A program made the position numbers and the translations under genes. A stretch of DNA of 64,000 bases from Leeuwenhoekiella nanhaiensis. GTDB lineage: Bacteria; Bacteroidota; Bacteroidia; Flavobacteriales; Flavobacteriaceae. Positions within the stretch are counted from its first letter, which is position 1. Each line of letters begins with the position of its first letter. The stretch covers positions 124,001 through 188,000 of the forward strand of contig NZ_KZ319289.1 of the NCBI RefSeq assembly GCF_002744755.1, read 5' to 3'. Shown in pieces: positions 25,633 to 33,878 of this stretch. The notes beneath the pieces were generated by a model. It was not told the DNA's origin and ran no database searches. It saw only the letters and a program-made list of their open reading frames with translations.

Positions 25633-25719
25633 TTATACCTCTGGCCTTTTCCATTTTGGATTAAACACACCCAAAAAACGAAAATACACCACATACATTG
25701 TGCATAAAGAAACGAAGTT

Positions 25720-26196
25720 ATGAGTAAAGTATCATACTATACTGCGGAAGGATTAAAAAAATTAAAGGATGAGCTCAATCAGCTTAAAGATGTTGAGCGT
25801 CCTAAAGCATCACAGGCCATAGCCGATGCACGCGATAAAGGAGATTTAAGTGAAAATGCTGAATATGATGCGGCTAAAGAAGCTCAGGGAATGCTGGAGA
25901 TGCGTATTTCTAAAATGGAGGAGATCGTCGCGAATGCACGTATTATAGATGAATCTCAATTAGATACCTCTAAAGTTTTGGTGCATTCTACCGTAAAAAT
26001 CAAGAACCAGACAAATGGAGCCGTGATGACCTATAAGCTGGTTGCACAAAGTGAAGCCGACCTGAAAAGCGGAAAAATTTCAGTAGATTCTCCTATAGGT
26101 AAAGGACTTTTAGGTAAGAAAGAAGGGGAAGTCGCAGAAGTTAGCGTTCCTAATGGTACGATGAAATTTGATATTCTGGAAATCAGTAGAGACTGA
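25720..26196 (+). CDS. greA: Transcription elongation factor GreA
   Basis: GreA enters the RNA polymerase secondary channel and stimulates cleavage of backtracked RNA. The 158-residue protein has the N-terminal coiled coil (residues 8-75) with the acidic tip DARDKGDLSENAEYDAAKEAQ, and a C-terminal FKBP-like domain ending in VSVPNGTMKFDILEI. Length and motifs are standard. It lies 57 bases before a HIT-family gene. Confidence 0.97.
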   Translation: MSKVSYYTAEGLKKLKDELNQLKDVERPKASQAIADARDKGDLSENAEYDAAKEAQGMLEMRISKMEEIVANARIIDESQLDTSKVLVHSTVKIKNQTNGAVMTYKLVAQSEADLKSGKISVDSPIGKGLLGKKEGEVAEVSVPNGTMKFDILEISRD

Positions 26197-26253
26197 TTGG
26201 AAATTAGAAAGTAGAAATACAAAATACTTTTAACCACATACATCTAACTTAGA

Positions 26254-26643
26254 ATGGCTTCCATATTCACCAAAATAATCAATCGGGAAATCCCGGGACA
26301 CATTGTAGCAGAAGACGATAACCATATCGCTATTCTGGATATCAATCCCAATGCTAAAGGTCACACGCTTTGTATTCCAAAAAAGGAGGTAAACAAACTC
26401 TTTGACCTGCCCGAAACCGATTATATGGAGCTTATGGCTTTTAGCCGAAAGGTTGCTTTGGGATTGGAAAAAGTTGTGGATTGCAAACGTATTGGCGTCT
26501 CGGTTATAGGGCTTGAAGTTCCACACGTTCACGTGCATTTGATCCCGCTCACTACAATGGAAGATGCTCGTTTTCTGAATAAAACGGCCATGTCTTCTGA
26601 AGAATTGGCGGCTTTGGCTCAGGAAATCAACGCGGCTATTTAG
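26254..26643 (+). CDS. HIT family hydrolase
   Basis: The protein has 129 residues. The histidine triad is HVHVHLIPL (near residue 92), with IPGHIVAEDDNHIAILDINPNAKGHTLCIPKKEVN typical of the HINT/Hit branch. These enzymes cleave nucleoside phosphoramidates or related AMP compounds. It follows greA and overlaps the convergent zinc-ribbon gene by eight bases. Confidence 0.92.
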   Translation: MASIFTKIINREIPGHIVAEDDNHIAILDINPNAKGHTLCIPKKEVNKLFDLPETDYMELMAFSRKVALGLEKVVDCKRIGVSVIGLEVPHVHVHLIPLTTMEDARFLNKTAMSSEELAALAQEINAAI

Positions 26644-26989
26644 TCTTTAAATAATAAATACCAAAGGCTGCCGCAGCACCTGCAAGAACAACTCCTGCCA
26701 AAATATAAATAGCAAGCGGTTTGAAGCGTTGATAGGTTTCCGGGTTGCCTACACGTTTCAGGTTATAGAGATAGATTCGGTCTATCTCATCGGTCCATAA
26801 AGCAGGATAAATCTGAGACTCACAGTGGCTGCAATTAAGCTCTCCTTTCACCTCTTTGGTAGCACGGGTATACAATTTAGTGTCTTCAATTTTATTGTAG
26901 AAACTAAACATCAATCCGTCCTGAGCATAGCATTTAGGACAGTTATTGCGCAGTTTTGATTCCCCAAATTTCACGTAGTTCTCGGCCAT
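26636..26989 (-). CDS. Small zinc-ribbon protein with C-terminal membrane anchor
   Basis: The protein has 117 residues. CPKC (near residue 17) and CSHC (near 54) form a zinc ribbon, followed by a helix-rich linker and one C-terminal membrane segment (IYILAGVVLAGAAAAFGIYYL). It has no known name. It lies between HIT and the Nudix gene, on the same strand as the latter with 33 bases between them. Confidence 0.7.
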   Translation of the reverse strand: MAENYVKFGESKLRNNCPKCYAQDGLMFSFYNKIEDTKLYTRATKEVKGELNCSHCESQIYPALWTDEIDRIYLYNLKRVGNPETYQRFKPLAIYILAGVVLAGAAAAFGIYYLKTK

Positions 26990-27022
26990 AAATCAAGCTT
27001 AGGTTGGTACTGCGAAAATAAA

Positions 27023-27610
27023 TTATTTGAGCAGATCTCCCAGATTTATTTGGGCATATTGTAAAAGCATGATTGTTTTTGCGTCTTTAATTTCGCCTGT
27101 TTTGAACAGCCGTAATGCTTCCTGAAAATCGTATTCAAGCACCTCAATATTTTCGGTTTCATCTTCAGAACCACCACCTTTAGAAAACTTTTGGTCTTTA
27201 GAATAGGTAGCTATAAAAAAATGAAGAATTTCGGTTACAGAGCCGGGAGACATATAGGATTCAAAAACCTTTTCAACTTCGGTGATGCGGTAACCGGTTT
27301 CTTCTTCAATTTCTTTGATAATTGCTGTTTTGGGGTCGTTTTCATCAAGAAGACCGGCACAGGCTTCAATCATCATCCCGTCCGGGTTCTTGTTGAGGTA
27401 GGTGGGCATTCTAAACTGCCGGGTAAGAATCACGCTTTTTTTATCGGTATTGTAAAGCAAAACCACGGCTCCGTTCCCGCGATCGTAGGCCTCTCGCGAT
27501 TGCTTTTCCCAGACATTCTGATTGTTTAAATATTCAAAATCTACTTTCTTGAGGGTATACCAGTTGTCTGAAAGTATACTCACGTTCATATTTCGAAGGC
27601 GGTCGTTCAT
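27023..27610 (-). CDS. nudK: NUDIX hydrolase, NudK/ADP-ribose pyrophosphatase type
   Basis: The protein has 195 residues. The Nudix box begins with GLLDEND and ends KEIEEETGY (about residues 84-105), one residue shorter than the general box, as in the GDP-mannose pyrophosphatase (NudK) group. NGAVVLLYNTDKKSVILTRQFRMP upstream is typical of that group. Substrate not proven. The start codon shares a base with the stop of the upstream sensor kinase (TAATG), so they are cotranscribed. Confidence 0.85.
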   Translation of the reverse strand: MNDRLRNMNVSILSDNWYTLKKVDFEYLNNQNVWEKQSREAYDRGNGAVVLLYNTDKKSVILTRQFRMPTYLNKNPDGMMIEACAGLLDENDPKTAIIKEIEEETGYRITEVEKVFESYMSPGSVTEILHFFIATYSKDQKFSKGGGSEDETENIEVLEYDFQEALRLFKTGEIKDAKTIMLLQYAQINLGDLLK

Positions 27611-28761
27611 TAATTGATGAGTTTAAGGGCAATTTGAAAGGTCGTTCCTTTATTGAGTTCGCTATGTAAAACTTTTACCTGCCCGTCATGATATTCTTCG
27701 ATGATGCGCTTAGTGAGTGAAAGCCCCAATCCCCAGCCCCGGGTTTTTGTGGTATAACCGGGTTCAAAGATGGTTGAGAAATTCATCTTGGGGATACCTT
27801 TACCGGTGTCTTTGATGAGAATTTTAGCATAGCGTGTATCTCTTTTGATGATTAAGGTAAGTGTACCTTTTCCCTTCATCGCATCGATTGCATTTTTGAC
27901 GAGATTCTCTATGCTCCAGGCAAAAAGCTCTTCATTAAGCATCACAAAGAGCTGCCCCTGCGGCACGTCAATTTGGAAATCGATCAGTTTAGAACTGCGT
28001 TTAGACAGGTATTCAAAAGCTTCCTGAGTTACCGTAATGATGTTTTTTGCTTCCAGTTTCGGGACGCTTCCAATTTTAGAAAACCTTCCGGTTATGGTTT
28101 CAAGCCGGGCAATGTCTTTATTGATTTCCTCGATATACTCGGGGTTTACATTTTCGGTCTTTAAAATTTCAGTCCACCCTACCAGCGAAGACAGAGGTGT
28201 CCCAATCTGATGGGCGGTCTCTTTAGCCATCCCTGCCCATAGCAGGTTTTGTTCGGAAGCTTTTGAAGTCGCGTAAAAGAAGTAAATAACGGCGATAAAC
28301 AGAATAATAATAATCACCAACACCACAGGAAAATATTTCAGTTGGTTGATTACCGGCGAATGCCCATAATAGGCGTACCAAAGTTCACCACCCAGAATGT
28401 CTATGCGTATGGGTTCATTTTCGGCGGCCATTTCCCGAAGCATTTCCTGAGAGCGCTGCGGATTGTCTAAAACACCTTCCGGAATGTTGATGCTGTTTAC
28501 AATGCTGTCCTTATAATCAGTAATGATAATGGGGATATACTGGTTACGGCTGTTGATTTTCTGGCTCAGCGCGTAATACTGGTTGATGTCTTCGGTGTTA
28601 AAGGCCTCCATAGAGGAAGCCCAGATTTCCATACGATCCCTTTCGGCCTGTTTCAACTGATCAAAAAACAGCGAGACATTCCATAAAATCAGCGCCGTGA
28701 TGACAACTGCTGCAAAAATGATAAACCAGCGAACAAAGCGCTGATCTCGGTTAAACTTCAT
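27610..28761 (-). CDS. Membrane sensor histidine kinase
   Basis: The protein has 383 residues: a membrane segment (12-32), a periplasmic domain (33-140), a second membrane segment (141-163), and a kinase core with H184 in AKETAHQIGTPLSSL. ATP-binding boxes follow: NLVKNAIDAM, DTGKGIPKM and GWGLGLSLTKRIIEEY. The H-box (HQIGTPL) is the NtrY/HPK-like form. No response regulator gene lies beside it, so it is an orphan kinase by position. It is coupled to nudK by a one-base overlap. Confidence 0.9.
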   Translation of the reverse strand: MKFNRDQRFVRWFIIFAAVVITALILWNVSLFFDQLKQAERDRMEIWASSMEAFNTEDINQYYALSQKINSRNQYIPIIITDYKDSIVNSINIPEGVLDNPQRSQEMLREMAAENEPIRIDILGGELWYAYYGHSPVINQLKYFPVVLVIIIILFIAVIYFFYATSKASEQNLLWAGMAKETAHQIGTPLSSLVGWTEILKTENVNPEYIEEINKDIARLETITGRFSKIGSVPKLEAKNIITVTQEAFEYLSKRSSKLIDFQIDVPQGQLFVMLNEELFAWSIENLVKNAIDAMKGKGTLTLIIKRDTRYAKILIKDTGKGIPKMNFSTIFEPGYTTKTRGWGLGLSLTKRIIEEYHDGQVKVLHSELNKGTTFQIALKLIN

Positions 28762-28835
28762 AAACTGAGGTCTTAGAAAGCTGTGAATTCGTTTGCTAGA
28801 ACTTAAGCAAAATGATTAAATAATAACCAAGTTCC

Positions 28836-29438
28836 TTATTCTTCAGTATATTCTGGCAAAATGCCATTGTCTTCTATCATAAAGATAAAATCAGGTATAG
28901 AATCAAGTCTATTTACTTTATCGATAATATTTAAAAAGAGGTTTTTTGTATCACTTATATTTTTTGTGCTGTCAATATGAATACTTATCATCTTTTTTTC
29001 TAGTTGAGAAGGATAATTTTCATTGTTGTTTGGGTTTAACAAATGATTTTTAAGAGTGATTTCCAAACTATCTATCGGCAATACTAAATCGTAATTTACG
29101 GTTATGCTGTCTGTATTAACGTATATTATATTTTTTAGTTTGTAATCAAGTATGAATTCGCAAATTTGAAATGGCTGTATTCTATTGATTTTATAGTCTG
29201 TTTCTATTTTTAAAACGGGTTTTTCTTTTAGGCAGTCAATTTCATTTAATATTCTTATAAGCTCTTTAGTGGTTTTAATTGTATCTAAGTCAAATTCAAC
29301 TAAGCTTTGGCCCTCCATCCTAAAGCTAAAAAAGGTTTGAATTGATTTTTCAACTACTTTATTTTCCTTATTTGGTCTATTTTCAGCGCAGCTTAAAAAA
29401 AAGATTAGAGTAATAAATAGGACAATTGGATTTCTCAT
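28836..29438 (-). CDS. AT-rich gene for a lipoprotein of unknown function
   Basis: The protein has 200 residues and a lipobox FFLSC (C17). The rest is a mixed helix/strand domain with SITVNYDLVLPIDSLEITLKN and SIHIDSTKNISDTKNLFLNIIDKV; a distant ExbD-like look is possible but unproven. Its codons are visibly more AT-rich than those of its neighbours, hinting at recent acquisition. It has no close operon partner. Confidence 0.65.
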   Translation of the reverse strand: MRNPIVLFITLIFFLSCAENRPNKENKVVEKSIQTFFSFRMEGQSLVEFDLDTIKTTKELIRILNEIDCLKEKPVLKIETDYKINRIQPFQICEFILDYKLKNIIYVNTDSITVNYDLVLPIDSLEITLKNHLLNPNNNENYPSQLEKKMISIHIDSTKNISDTKNLFLNIIDKVNRLDSIPDFIFMIEDNGILPEYTEE

Positions 29439-29500
29439 TTATAAAAGTGGCGAAGTTTAAATATAAAGCATTTCTAAAAGAATTATTGTCTGTAAAACGG

Positions 29501-29531
29501 TTTTAAGTGTACCTGCGTATGCCTACCTTTG
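29501..29531 (+). promoter_or_regulatory. Promoter abutting the flavin reductase start
   Basis: TACCTTTG (29524-29531) matches TAnnTTTG, with TTTT (29501-29504) 19 bases upstream. The ATG is four bases after the -7 element, suggesting a leaderless transcript. Confidence 0.65.
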
Positions 29532-29535
29532 CGGG

Positions 29536-30417
29536 ATGCAATTTAAGACTCAAACACTTGATCCGGCCGCCAGCGATAATGCGACGGTTTACGGTATTCT
29601 TGCGGGGGCTGTGAGTCCGCGGCCTATCGCTTTTGCCAGCACTCTGGATGCTGAGGGCAGGCCTAATCTTGCACCGTACAGCTTTTTTAACGTGTTTAGT
29701 TCTAATCCGCCTATCGTGGTGTTTTCGCCCGTGCGTCGCGGCAGAGACAATACGACCAAGCATACCTTAGACAATATTTTGGAGACCAAAGAGGTCGTGA
29801 TTAATATTGTAAATTATGCGATGGTGCAGCAAATTTCATTGGCCAGTACCGAATATGATGCGGGTGTTGACGAGTTTATAAAAGCCGGTTTTACCAAGGT
29901 ACAGTCTGAAGCGGTGAAGCCCTTTCGGGTGAAAGAATCGCCGGTACAGCTCGAATGTAAAGTGAAAGAAGTTGTCGCTATGGGAGATCAGGGCGGCGCC
30001 GGAAACCTGGTGATTTGCGAGGTGGTGCGTATGCATTTGCACGAAAACATTCTCACCGAAGCGGGTACTATTGACGATCATAAGATTGATCTGGTAGCCC
30101 GAATGGGAGGCAACTGGTACACCCGTGCGATTGACGGGATGTTTGAAGTGCCAAAACCTTTGCGTAACTTAGGGGTTGGTGTTGATCAGATTCCGGAAGC
30201 CTTTAGAACCAGCAGCATCCTCACCGGAAACGATTTGGGACGTCTGGGCAATGTTGATGTGTTACCGCAAGCGGAAGAAATTCAGGCTTTTTTAGAAACG
30301 GAAGCCGAACTTAAAGATTTGGCAGCAGCTAAAAACAGCCCTGCCCTGCATAGTAAAATACAGGAATTGATCAGCGATAATAAAATACAGGAAGCCTGGA
30401 AATTGATTTTGGCTTAA
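29536..30417 (+). CDS. Flavin reductase family (split-barrel FMN-binding) protein
   Basis: The 293-residue protein begins with the FMN-binding split barrel: VSPRPIAFASTLDAEGRPNLAPYSFFNVFSSNPPIVVFSP, then TKHTLDNILETKEVVINIV. About 100 further residues form a C-terminal extension typical of the Bacteroidota branch. Likely an NAD(P)H:flavin oxidoreductase; electron acceptor unknown. It probably has a leaderless mRNA. Confidence 0.85.
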   Translation: MQFKTQTLDPAASDNATVYGILAGAVSPRPIAFASTLDAEGRPNLAPYSFFNVFSSNPPIVVFSPVRRGRDNTTKHTLDNILETKEVVINIVNYAMVQQISLASTEYDAGVDEFIKAGFTKVQSEAVKPFRVKESPVQLECKVKEVVAMGDQGGAGNLVICEVVRMHLHENILTEAGTIDDHKIDLVARMGGNWYTRAIDGMFEVPKPLRNLGVGVDQIPEAFRTSSILTGNDLGRLGNVDVLPQAEEIQAFLETEAELKDLAAAKNSPALHSKIQELISDNKIQEAWKLILA

Positions 30418-30448
30418 GACATTAAAATTTAAAGAAGAACAGTAGAAA

Positions 30449-30823
30449 ATGGAAGTACAAGGAAAAGTAAAACTTATAGGAGACGTTCAAACCTTTGGTA
30501 GCGGCTTCAAAAAGCGGGAAATAGTTGTAATTACCGAAGAACAATATCCACAAACCATAATGGTTGAGTTTGTGCAGGATAAAACCGATTTGCTCAACAA
30601 CTTTAAGCCGGGACAAAACGTAAAAATCAGTATCAACCTGCGCGGTCGCGAGTGGGTGAGTCCGCAGGGCGAAACCAAATATTTCAACAGTCTTAACGGC
30701 TGGCGTATTGAAAATGTAGATCAATCTGCACCTGCAGGGAGTGTGCCTCCGGTACCACCGGCAGATCAGTTTGAGCCGGCATCAGACTTTGATGATGACG
30801 ATCACGACGATTTACCGTTCTAA
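30449..30823 (+). CDS. DUF3127 protein with an SSB-like acidic C-terminal tip
   Basis: The 124-residue protein has an OB-fold-like N-terminal 95 residues (MEVQGKVKLIGDVQTFGSG... EFVQDKTDLLNNFKPGQNVKISINLRGREW), a Pro-rich linker and a tail DDDDHDDLPF. The tail matches the partner-docking tip of SSB at 10146, which ends DDDEDDLPF. DUF3127 is Bacteroidota-specific and of unknown function; the fold and tail suggest nucleic-acid binding with recruitment of SSB-tip partners (inference). It follows the flavin reductase by 31 bases. Confidence 0.85.
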   Translation: MEVQGKVKLIGDVQTFGSGFKKREIVVITEEQYPQTIMVEFVQDKTDLLNNFKPGQNVKISINLRGREWVSPQGETKYFNSLNGWRIENVDQSAPAGSVPPVPPADQFEPASDFDDDDHDDLPF

Positions 30824-30840
30824 AATCGCGTTAAAACAAA

Positions 30841-30882
30841 CCGAAACCCCCGATACTTTTACTAAGTTTCGGGGGTTTCAGT
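30841..30882 (+). terminator. Terminator after the DUF3127 gene
   Basis: GAAACCCCCG (30843-30852) pairs with CGGGGGTTTC (30870-30879) around 17 bases, followed by a short T-rich stretch. It lies directly before the aat coding region. Confidence 0.75.
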
Positions 30883-30903
30883 TTTGTACCCTCTAAATCT
30901 AGC

Positions 30904-31545
30904 ATTATCGTCTATATAACATCAGATCAAGCTTTCCCAGATTACCGCCATGCAGATGAAGACGGCCTGCTTGCAGTAGGTGCAGATTTGTCGTTAAACC
31001 GACTCAAAGATGCCTATGCCAAAGGGATTTTTCCGTGGTATAATGACGGGCAGCCTGTACTCTGGTGGTCGCCAGACCCGCGTATGGTGCTTTTCCCTGA
31101 AGAAGTGCATGTTTCAAAATCTATGCGGAATGTATTTAACCAGGGACATTTCACAGTTACTTACAATACTGGTTTTGCCGATGTGATTCTAAATTGCAAG
31201 CGTATTAAACGAGACGGGCAACACGGCACCTGGATTACAAATCAGATGGTTGAAGCCTATATCAAGCTTCACGAGGAAGGTCTTGCAGAATCGGTTGAGG
31301 TGTGGCAGGATGATACCCTGGTGGGCGGTTTGTATGGGATCAACCTGGCAGATAAAAAAGTGTTTTGTGGCGAAAGTATGTTTAGTCGCGTGAGCAATGC
31401 CAGTAAAGTCGCTTTGATTACGCTGGCGCGAAAACTTCAAAATCTCAATTACAAACTCATAGACTGTCAGGTCTATAACGAGCATTTGGATAGCCTGGGC
31501 GCACGTGAAATTCCACGGGAAAAGTTTTTGGAATATCTTGAGTAA
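30904..31545 (+). CDS. aat: Leucyl/phenylalanyl-tRNA--protein transferase, with a non-standard start
   Basis: Aat adds Leu or Phe to N-terminal Lys or Arg of proteins for ClpS/ClpAP degradation. The core is clear: GIFPWYN, LWWSPDPRMVLFP, GTWITNQMVEAYIKLH, VGGLYGI, FCGESMFSR, LIDCQVYNEHLDSLGA. The conserved N-terminus (SDQAFPDYRHADEDGLLAVGADLS) is in frame but lies before the first TTG (30988), and no ATG, GTG or TTG precedes it. ATT 30904 or ATC 30907, giving (M)IVYITSDQAFP, would match the family start. A downstream start would lose conserved residues. Confidence 0.8.
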   Translation: MIVYITSDQAFPDYRHADEDGLLAVGADLSLNRLKDAYAKGIFPWYNDGQPVLWWSPDPRMVLFPEEVHVSKSMRNVFNQGHFTVTYNTGFADVILNCKRIKRDGQHGTWITNQMVEAYIKLHEEGLAESVEVWQDDTLVGGLYGINLADKKVFCGESMFSRVSNASKVALITLARKLQNLNYKLIDCQVYNEHLDSLGAREIPREKFLEYLE

Positions 31546-31590
31546 TAAATCTAAAAGTGTATTTTAGTCGCTTACCTAATTAATTAGTTT

Positions 31591-32022
31591 ATGGGGCTGA
31601 GATTAATACTGTGTACGTTTTGTTTAATCGCGTTTGTTTCCTGCGATCCGCAAGATGAATCTGAGGAGACATTTGTTGCCACCCAGGATGTTGAAATTGA
31701 AGTGGATTATTTTGAACACAGCTATGATACAGATAGTAACAAAGAAATGCTTAGGTATAGAATTACCTACACCAATCCCAATGATTTTACTATTTTGGGA
31801 GCTCCTATAAAAACACTAAAGTCAACTCAAAAAGAGGCTGAAATCTTCTACACTATGATTCCGTTCGAGGGTAAAACTCCCTGTCAGCGTCTCGAACCGG
31901 GTGAGACTTGTGTGGAAGAAGAGTCTATGATTGAAGATATCAGTCAAGCGTACGATCCTGATGATCTTCCCCTGCGTACCTTAGAAAAGGTAGAATACAA
32001 CATCAGGGAAGAACTCCGTTAA
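31591..32022 (+). CDS. Small lipoprotein of unknown function
   Basis: The protein has 143 residues; signal peptide MGLRLILCTFCLIAFVSC has a lipobox (C18), followed by an acidic linker and a beta-rich domain (EMLRYRITYTNPNDFTIL). Two later cysteines (CQRLEPGETC) could form a disulfide. I do not recognise the family. The stop forms a shared TTAA with the convergent DUF2490 gene. Confidence 0.65.
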   Translation: MGLRLILCTFCLIAFVSCDPQDESEETFVATQDVEIEVDYFEHSYDTDSNKEMLRYRITYTNPNDFTILGAPIKTLKSTQKEAEIFYTMIPFEGKTPCQRLEPGETCVEEESMIEDISQAYDPDDLPLRTLEKVEYNIREELR

Positions 32023-32693
32023 AGCTTAATCTTTGCCGCGGTATAGAAAAACACCCGATTTTCCTGATCTAGTGTTAAATCTTCCTTTCGGTATTCAGCC
32101 GCGATTTGAAGCTTAAGCGTACCGCTGATTTGATTTCCCAAAGTTAGGGTGAGCCTTTGATTAAGATCGGGTTTTTCCAGCGCTGAAATGCTGTACAGGG
32201 TCTCGAGACCTATGGCGGCGTAAAATTCGCCATCATCAAGCCGTAATCCCTGCAACGGAAAGTCCAGATTGAGACGATAGCGAGCCCGGTAAACCGTTTC
32301 GTTTTCATAAAAACGTTGCTCTACCCGAAGCCGATGCCCCAGGCGGTATTGATTATACGTACGGGCATAATTATACTGCTGCGTAAGTCGCACCTCGTTA
32401 CTACGACCCGGCTCCAACCAGTCCCGGTTGCGATAGCGCAGTCCCAAACTCACACTGCCGTAAAACCCGCTCTCATAAGTCGTAAAGTGCGAAAACTCCA
32501 GATGCTGTACCGAGTAGGGTTTGTCTTCCTCCGGAAAGGTACTGCGATTGGTCACTTCAAAATTATAGCTCCAGCGAGATGGCGGACTGTAATTGAGTGC
32601 AATCTCGTGCTGACTCATATAGCGCGTGTCTTGAGCAAATAGACCCAAAGGCAGCAAGAATAGTACGAATAGTTTAGAAAAGAAGGAATTCAT
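32019..32693 (-). CDS. DUF2490 outer-membrane beta-barrel protein
   Basis: The protein has 224 residues: a signal peptide (MNSFFSKLFVLFLLPLGLFAQ), then alternating beta strands with aromatic girdles (YMSQHEIALNYSPPSRWSYNFEVTNRSTF; HRLRVEQRFYENETVYRARYRLN) and a terminal AAKIKL. It fits the DUF2490 family of Bacteroidota outer-membrane barrels, function unknown. Its start lies within the end of the upstream secreted-protein gene (20-base overlap). Confidence 0.82.
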   Translation of the reverse strand: MNSFFSKLFVLFLLPLGLFAQDTRYMSQHEIALNYSPPSRWSYNFEVTNRSTFPEEDKPYSVQHLEFSHFTTYESGFYGSVSLGLRYRNRDWLEPGRSNEVRLTQQYNYARTYNQYRLGHRLRVEQRFYENETVYRARYRLNLDFPLQGLRLDDGEFYAAIGLETLYSISALEKPDLNQRLTLTLGNQISGTLKLQIAAEYRKEDLTLDQENRVFFYTAAKIKL

Positions 32694-33228
32694 AAGACCG
32701 GCGTACTATTTTACGGGATTTTAAAAAGTTACCATCAGCGTCAAATGTCATCTCAAAACGCTCCAGCTTGTTTTCTGTGTTTTTTGTAGCTACAATAAGT
32801 TCCCAGGCATCGGGTATTCCGGGATTGGCGGTGTTAAATACAGTTTTCGGTTCATAATGCGCCTGTATTTTTTCAATACGATGCCGCTCAAAACTGGTCT
32901 CAAGATAGTTTTTTACAGCTGTGAGCGTAGCGCCCATTTCTTTTTGAGTTCGTATGATTTCGATGTCCTCGAGCATTCCGGTCTGGTCAAACTCTACGCT
33001 GTATTTTTCCCCGTTAAGTTTAAACTTGGCTTCAAAGCTCTGCCGCTCGCCGTCCTGCTCGCGGTAATACTGAAGTCGCTTTTTAGTTCCTTCCAGACTT
33101 TGTAAATAGGTGATTGCAGCTTCAGGCATCCCTTTGGCCTCTATGCCCTGTTCAAACTCCTGCTTGAGGTTCTGGGCATGAGCAAGGCAGGAAAGCGTAA
33201 TAAATAAAGCTAAAATGGGATATTTCAT
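32674..33228 (-). CDS. Secreted PepSY-like protein of unknown function
   Basis: Starting at ATG 33228 gives MKYPILALFITLSCLAHAQ, a signal peptide, then a roughly 165-residue domain (NGEKYSVEFDQTGMLEDIEI; ETSFERHRIEKIQ; RFEMTFDADGNFLKSRKI) with the repeated 'xxVxFDxxGxL' pattern of PepSY-like periplasmic proteins. Its ATG overlaps the tag stop in ATGA, so translation is coupled; the next gene is the DUF2490 barrel, and these two probably work together in the envelope. Confidence 0.65.
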   Translation of the reverse strand: MKYPILALFITLSCLAHAQNLKQEFEQGIEAKGMPEAAITYLQSLEGTKKRLQYYREQDGERQSFEAKFKLNGEKYSVEFDQTGMLEDIEIIRTQKEMGATLTAVKNYLETSFERHRIEKIQAHYEPKTVFNTANPGIPDAWELIVATKNTENKLERFEMTFDADGNFLKSRKIVRRSYEFLLF

Positions 33229-33803
33229 AAACTCATTGCTTTTACTTCTTCGTATCGGAAACAATTTACTTCGTGATCATTTACCATTCCGGTGGCCTGC
33301 ATATGTGCATACACGACTGTTGAGCCGGTAAATTTAAATCCTCTTTTTTTAAGGTCTTTTGCTAAAGCATCACTAATACTGGTGGTTGCGGGGGCTTCTT
33401 TATAATATTCAACCTCGTTTTGAACAGGTTTGTCATCTACAAAACTCCAGATGTATTTGGAAAACGAACCGAACTCTTCCTGAATTTTCATAAAGGCTTT
33501 GGCATTACTCACGGTGGCGTAAACCTTCAGTTTATTGCGAATGATTCCGGGATTGTTGAGCAGTTCTTCTAATTTTTCATCCCCGTAATTAGCGATCTTT
33601 TTGTAGTCAAAATCATCCAGCGCTTCGCGAAAGTTTTCGCGCTTGCGCAAAATGGTGATCCAGCTGAGTCCCGCCTGAAAAGTTTCCAGGATTAAAAACT
33701 CAAAAATAGTAGCGTCGTCATAAACTGGCACGCCCCATTCGGTATCGTGATAGGCTTCGTACAGCGCATCACCTGCACACCAGCCACACCTGTGCTTATT
33801 CAT
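33225..33803 (-). CDS. tag: DNA-3-methyladenine glycosylase I
   Basis: Tag removes 3-methyladenine from DNA. The 192-residue protein has the family start RCGWC...YHDTEWG (zinc ligands), the EAYHDTEWGVPVYDD segment, ETFQAGLSWITILRKRENF with the catalytic glutamate region, and the C-terminal zinc histidine/cysteine region HMQATGMVNDHEVNCFRY. Length is normal. It overlaps the next gene by four bases (ATGA). Confidence 0.95.
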   Translation of the reverse strand: MNKHRCGWCAGDALYEAYHDTEWGVPVYDDATIFEFLILETFQAGLSWITILRKRENFREALDDFDYKKIANYGDEKLEELLNNPGIIRNKLKVYATVSNAKAFMKIQEEFGSFSKYIWSFVDDKPVQNEVEYYKEAPATTSISDALAKDLKKRGFKFTGSTVVYAHMQATGMVNDHEVNCFRYEEVKAMSL

Positions 33804-33838
33804 AGTCCTGCATTTAGACCTTAAAGATATTCAATCTA

Positions 33839-33871
33839 TTTGCTGAAAGCCTGCATCAGGCTGTAAGTTTG
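33839..33871 (+). promoter_or_regulatory. Promoter of the thioredoxin-family gene
   Basis: TTTG (33839-33842), 21 bases, then TAAGTTTG (33864-33871); the ATG at 33879 follows after seven bases. Confidence 0.65.
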
Positions 33872-33878
33872 TTAAAAA

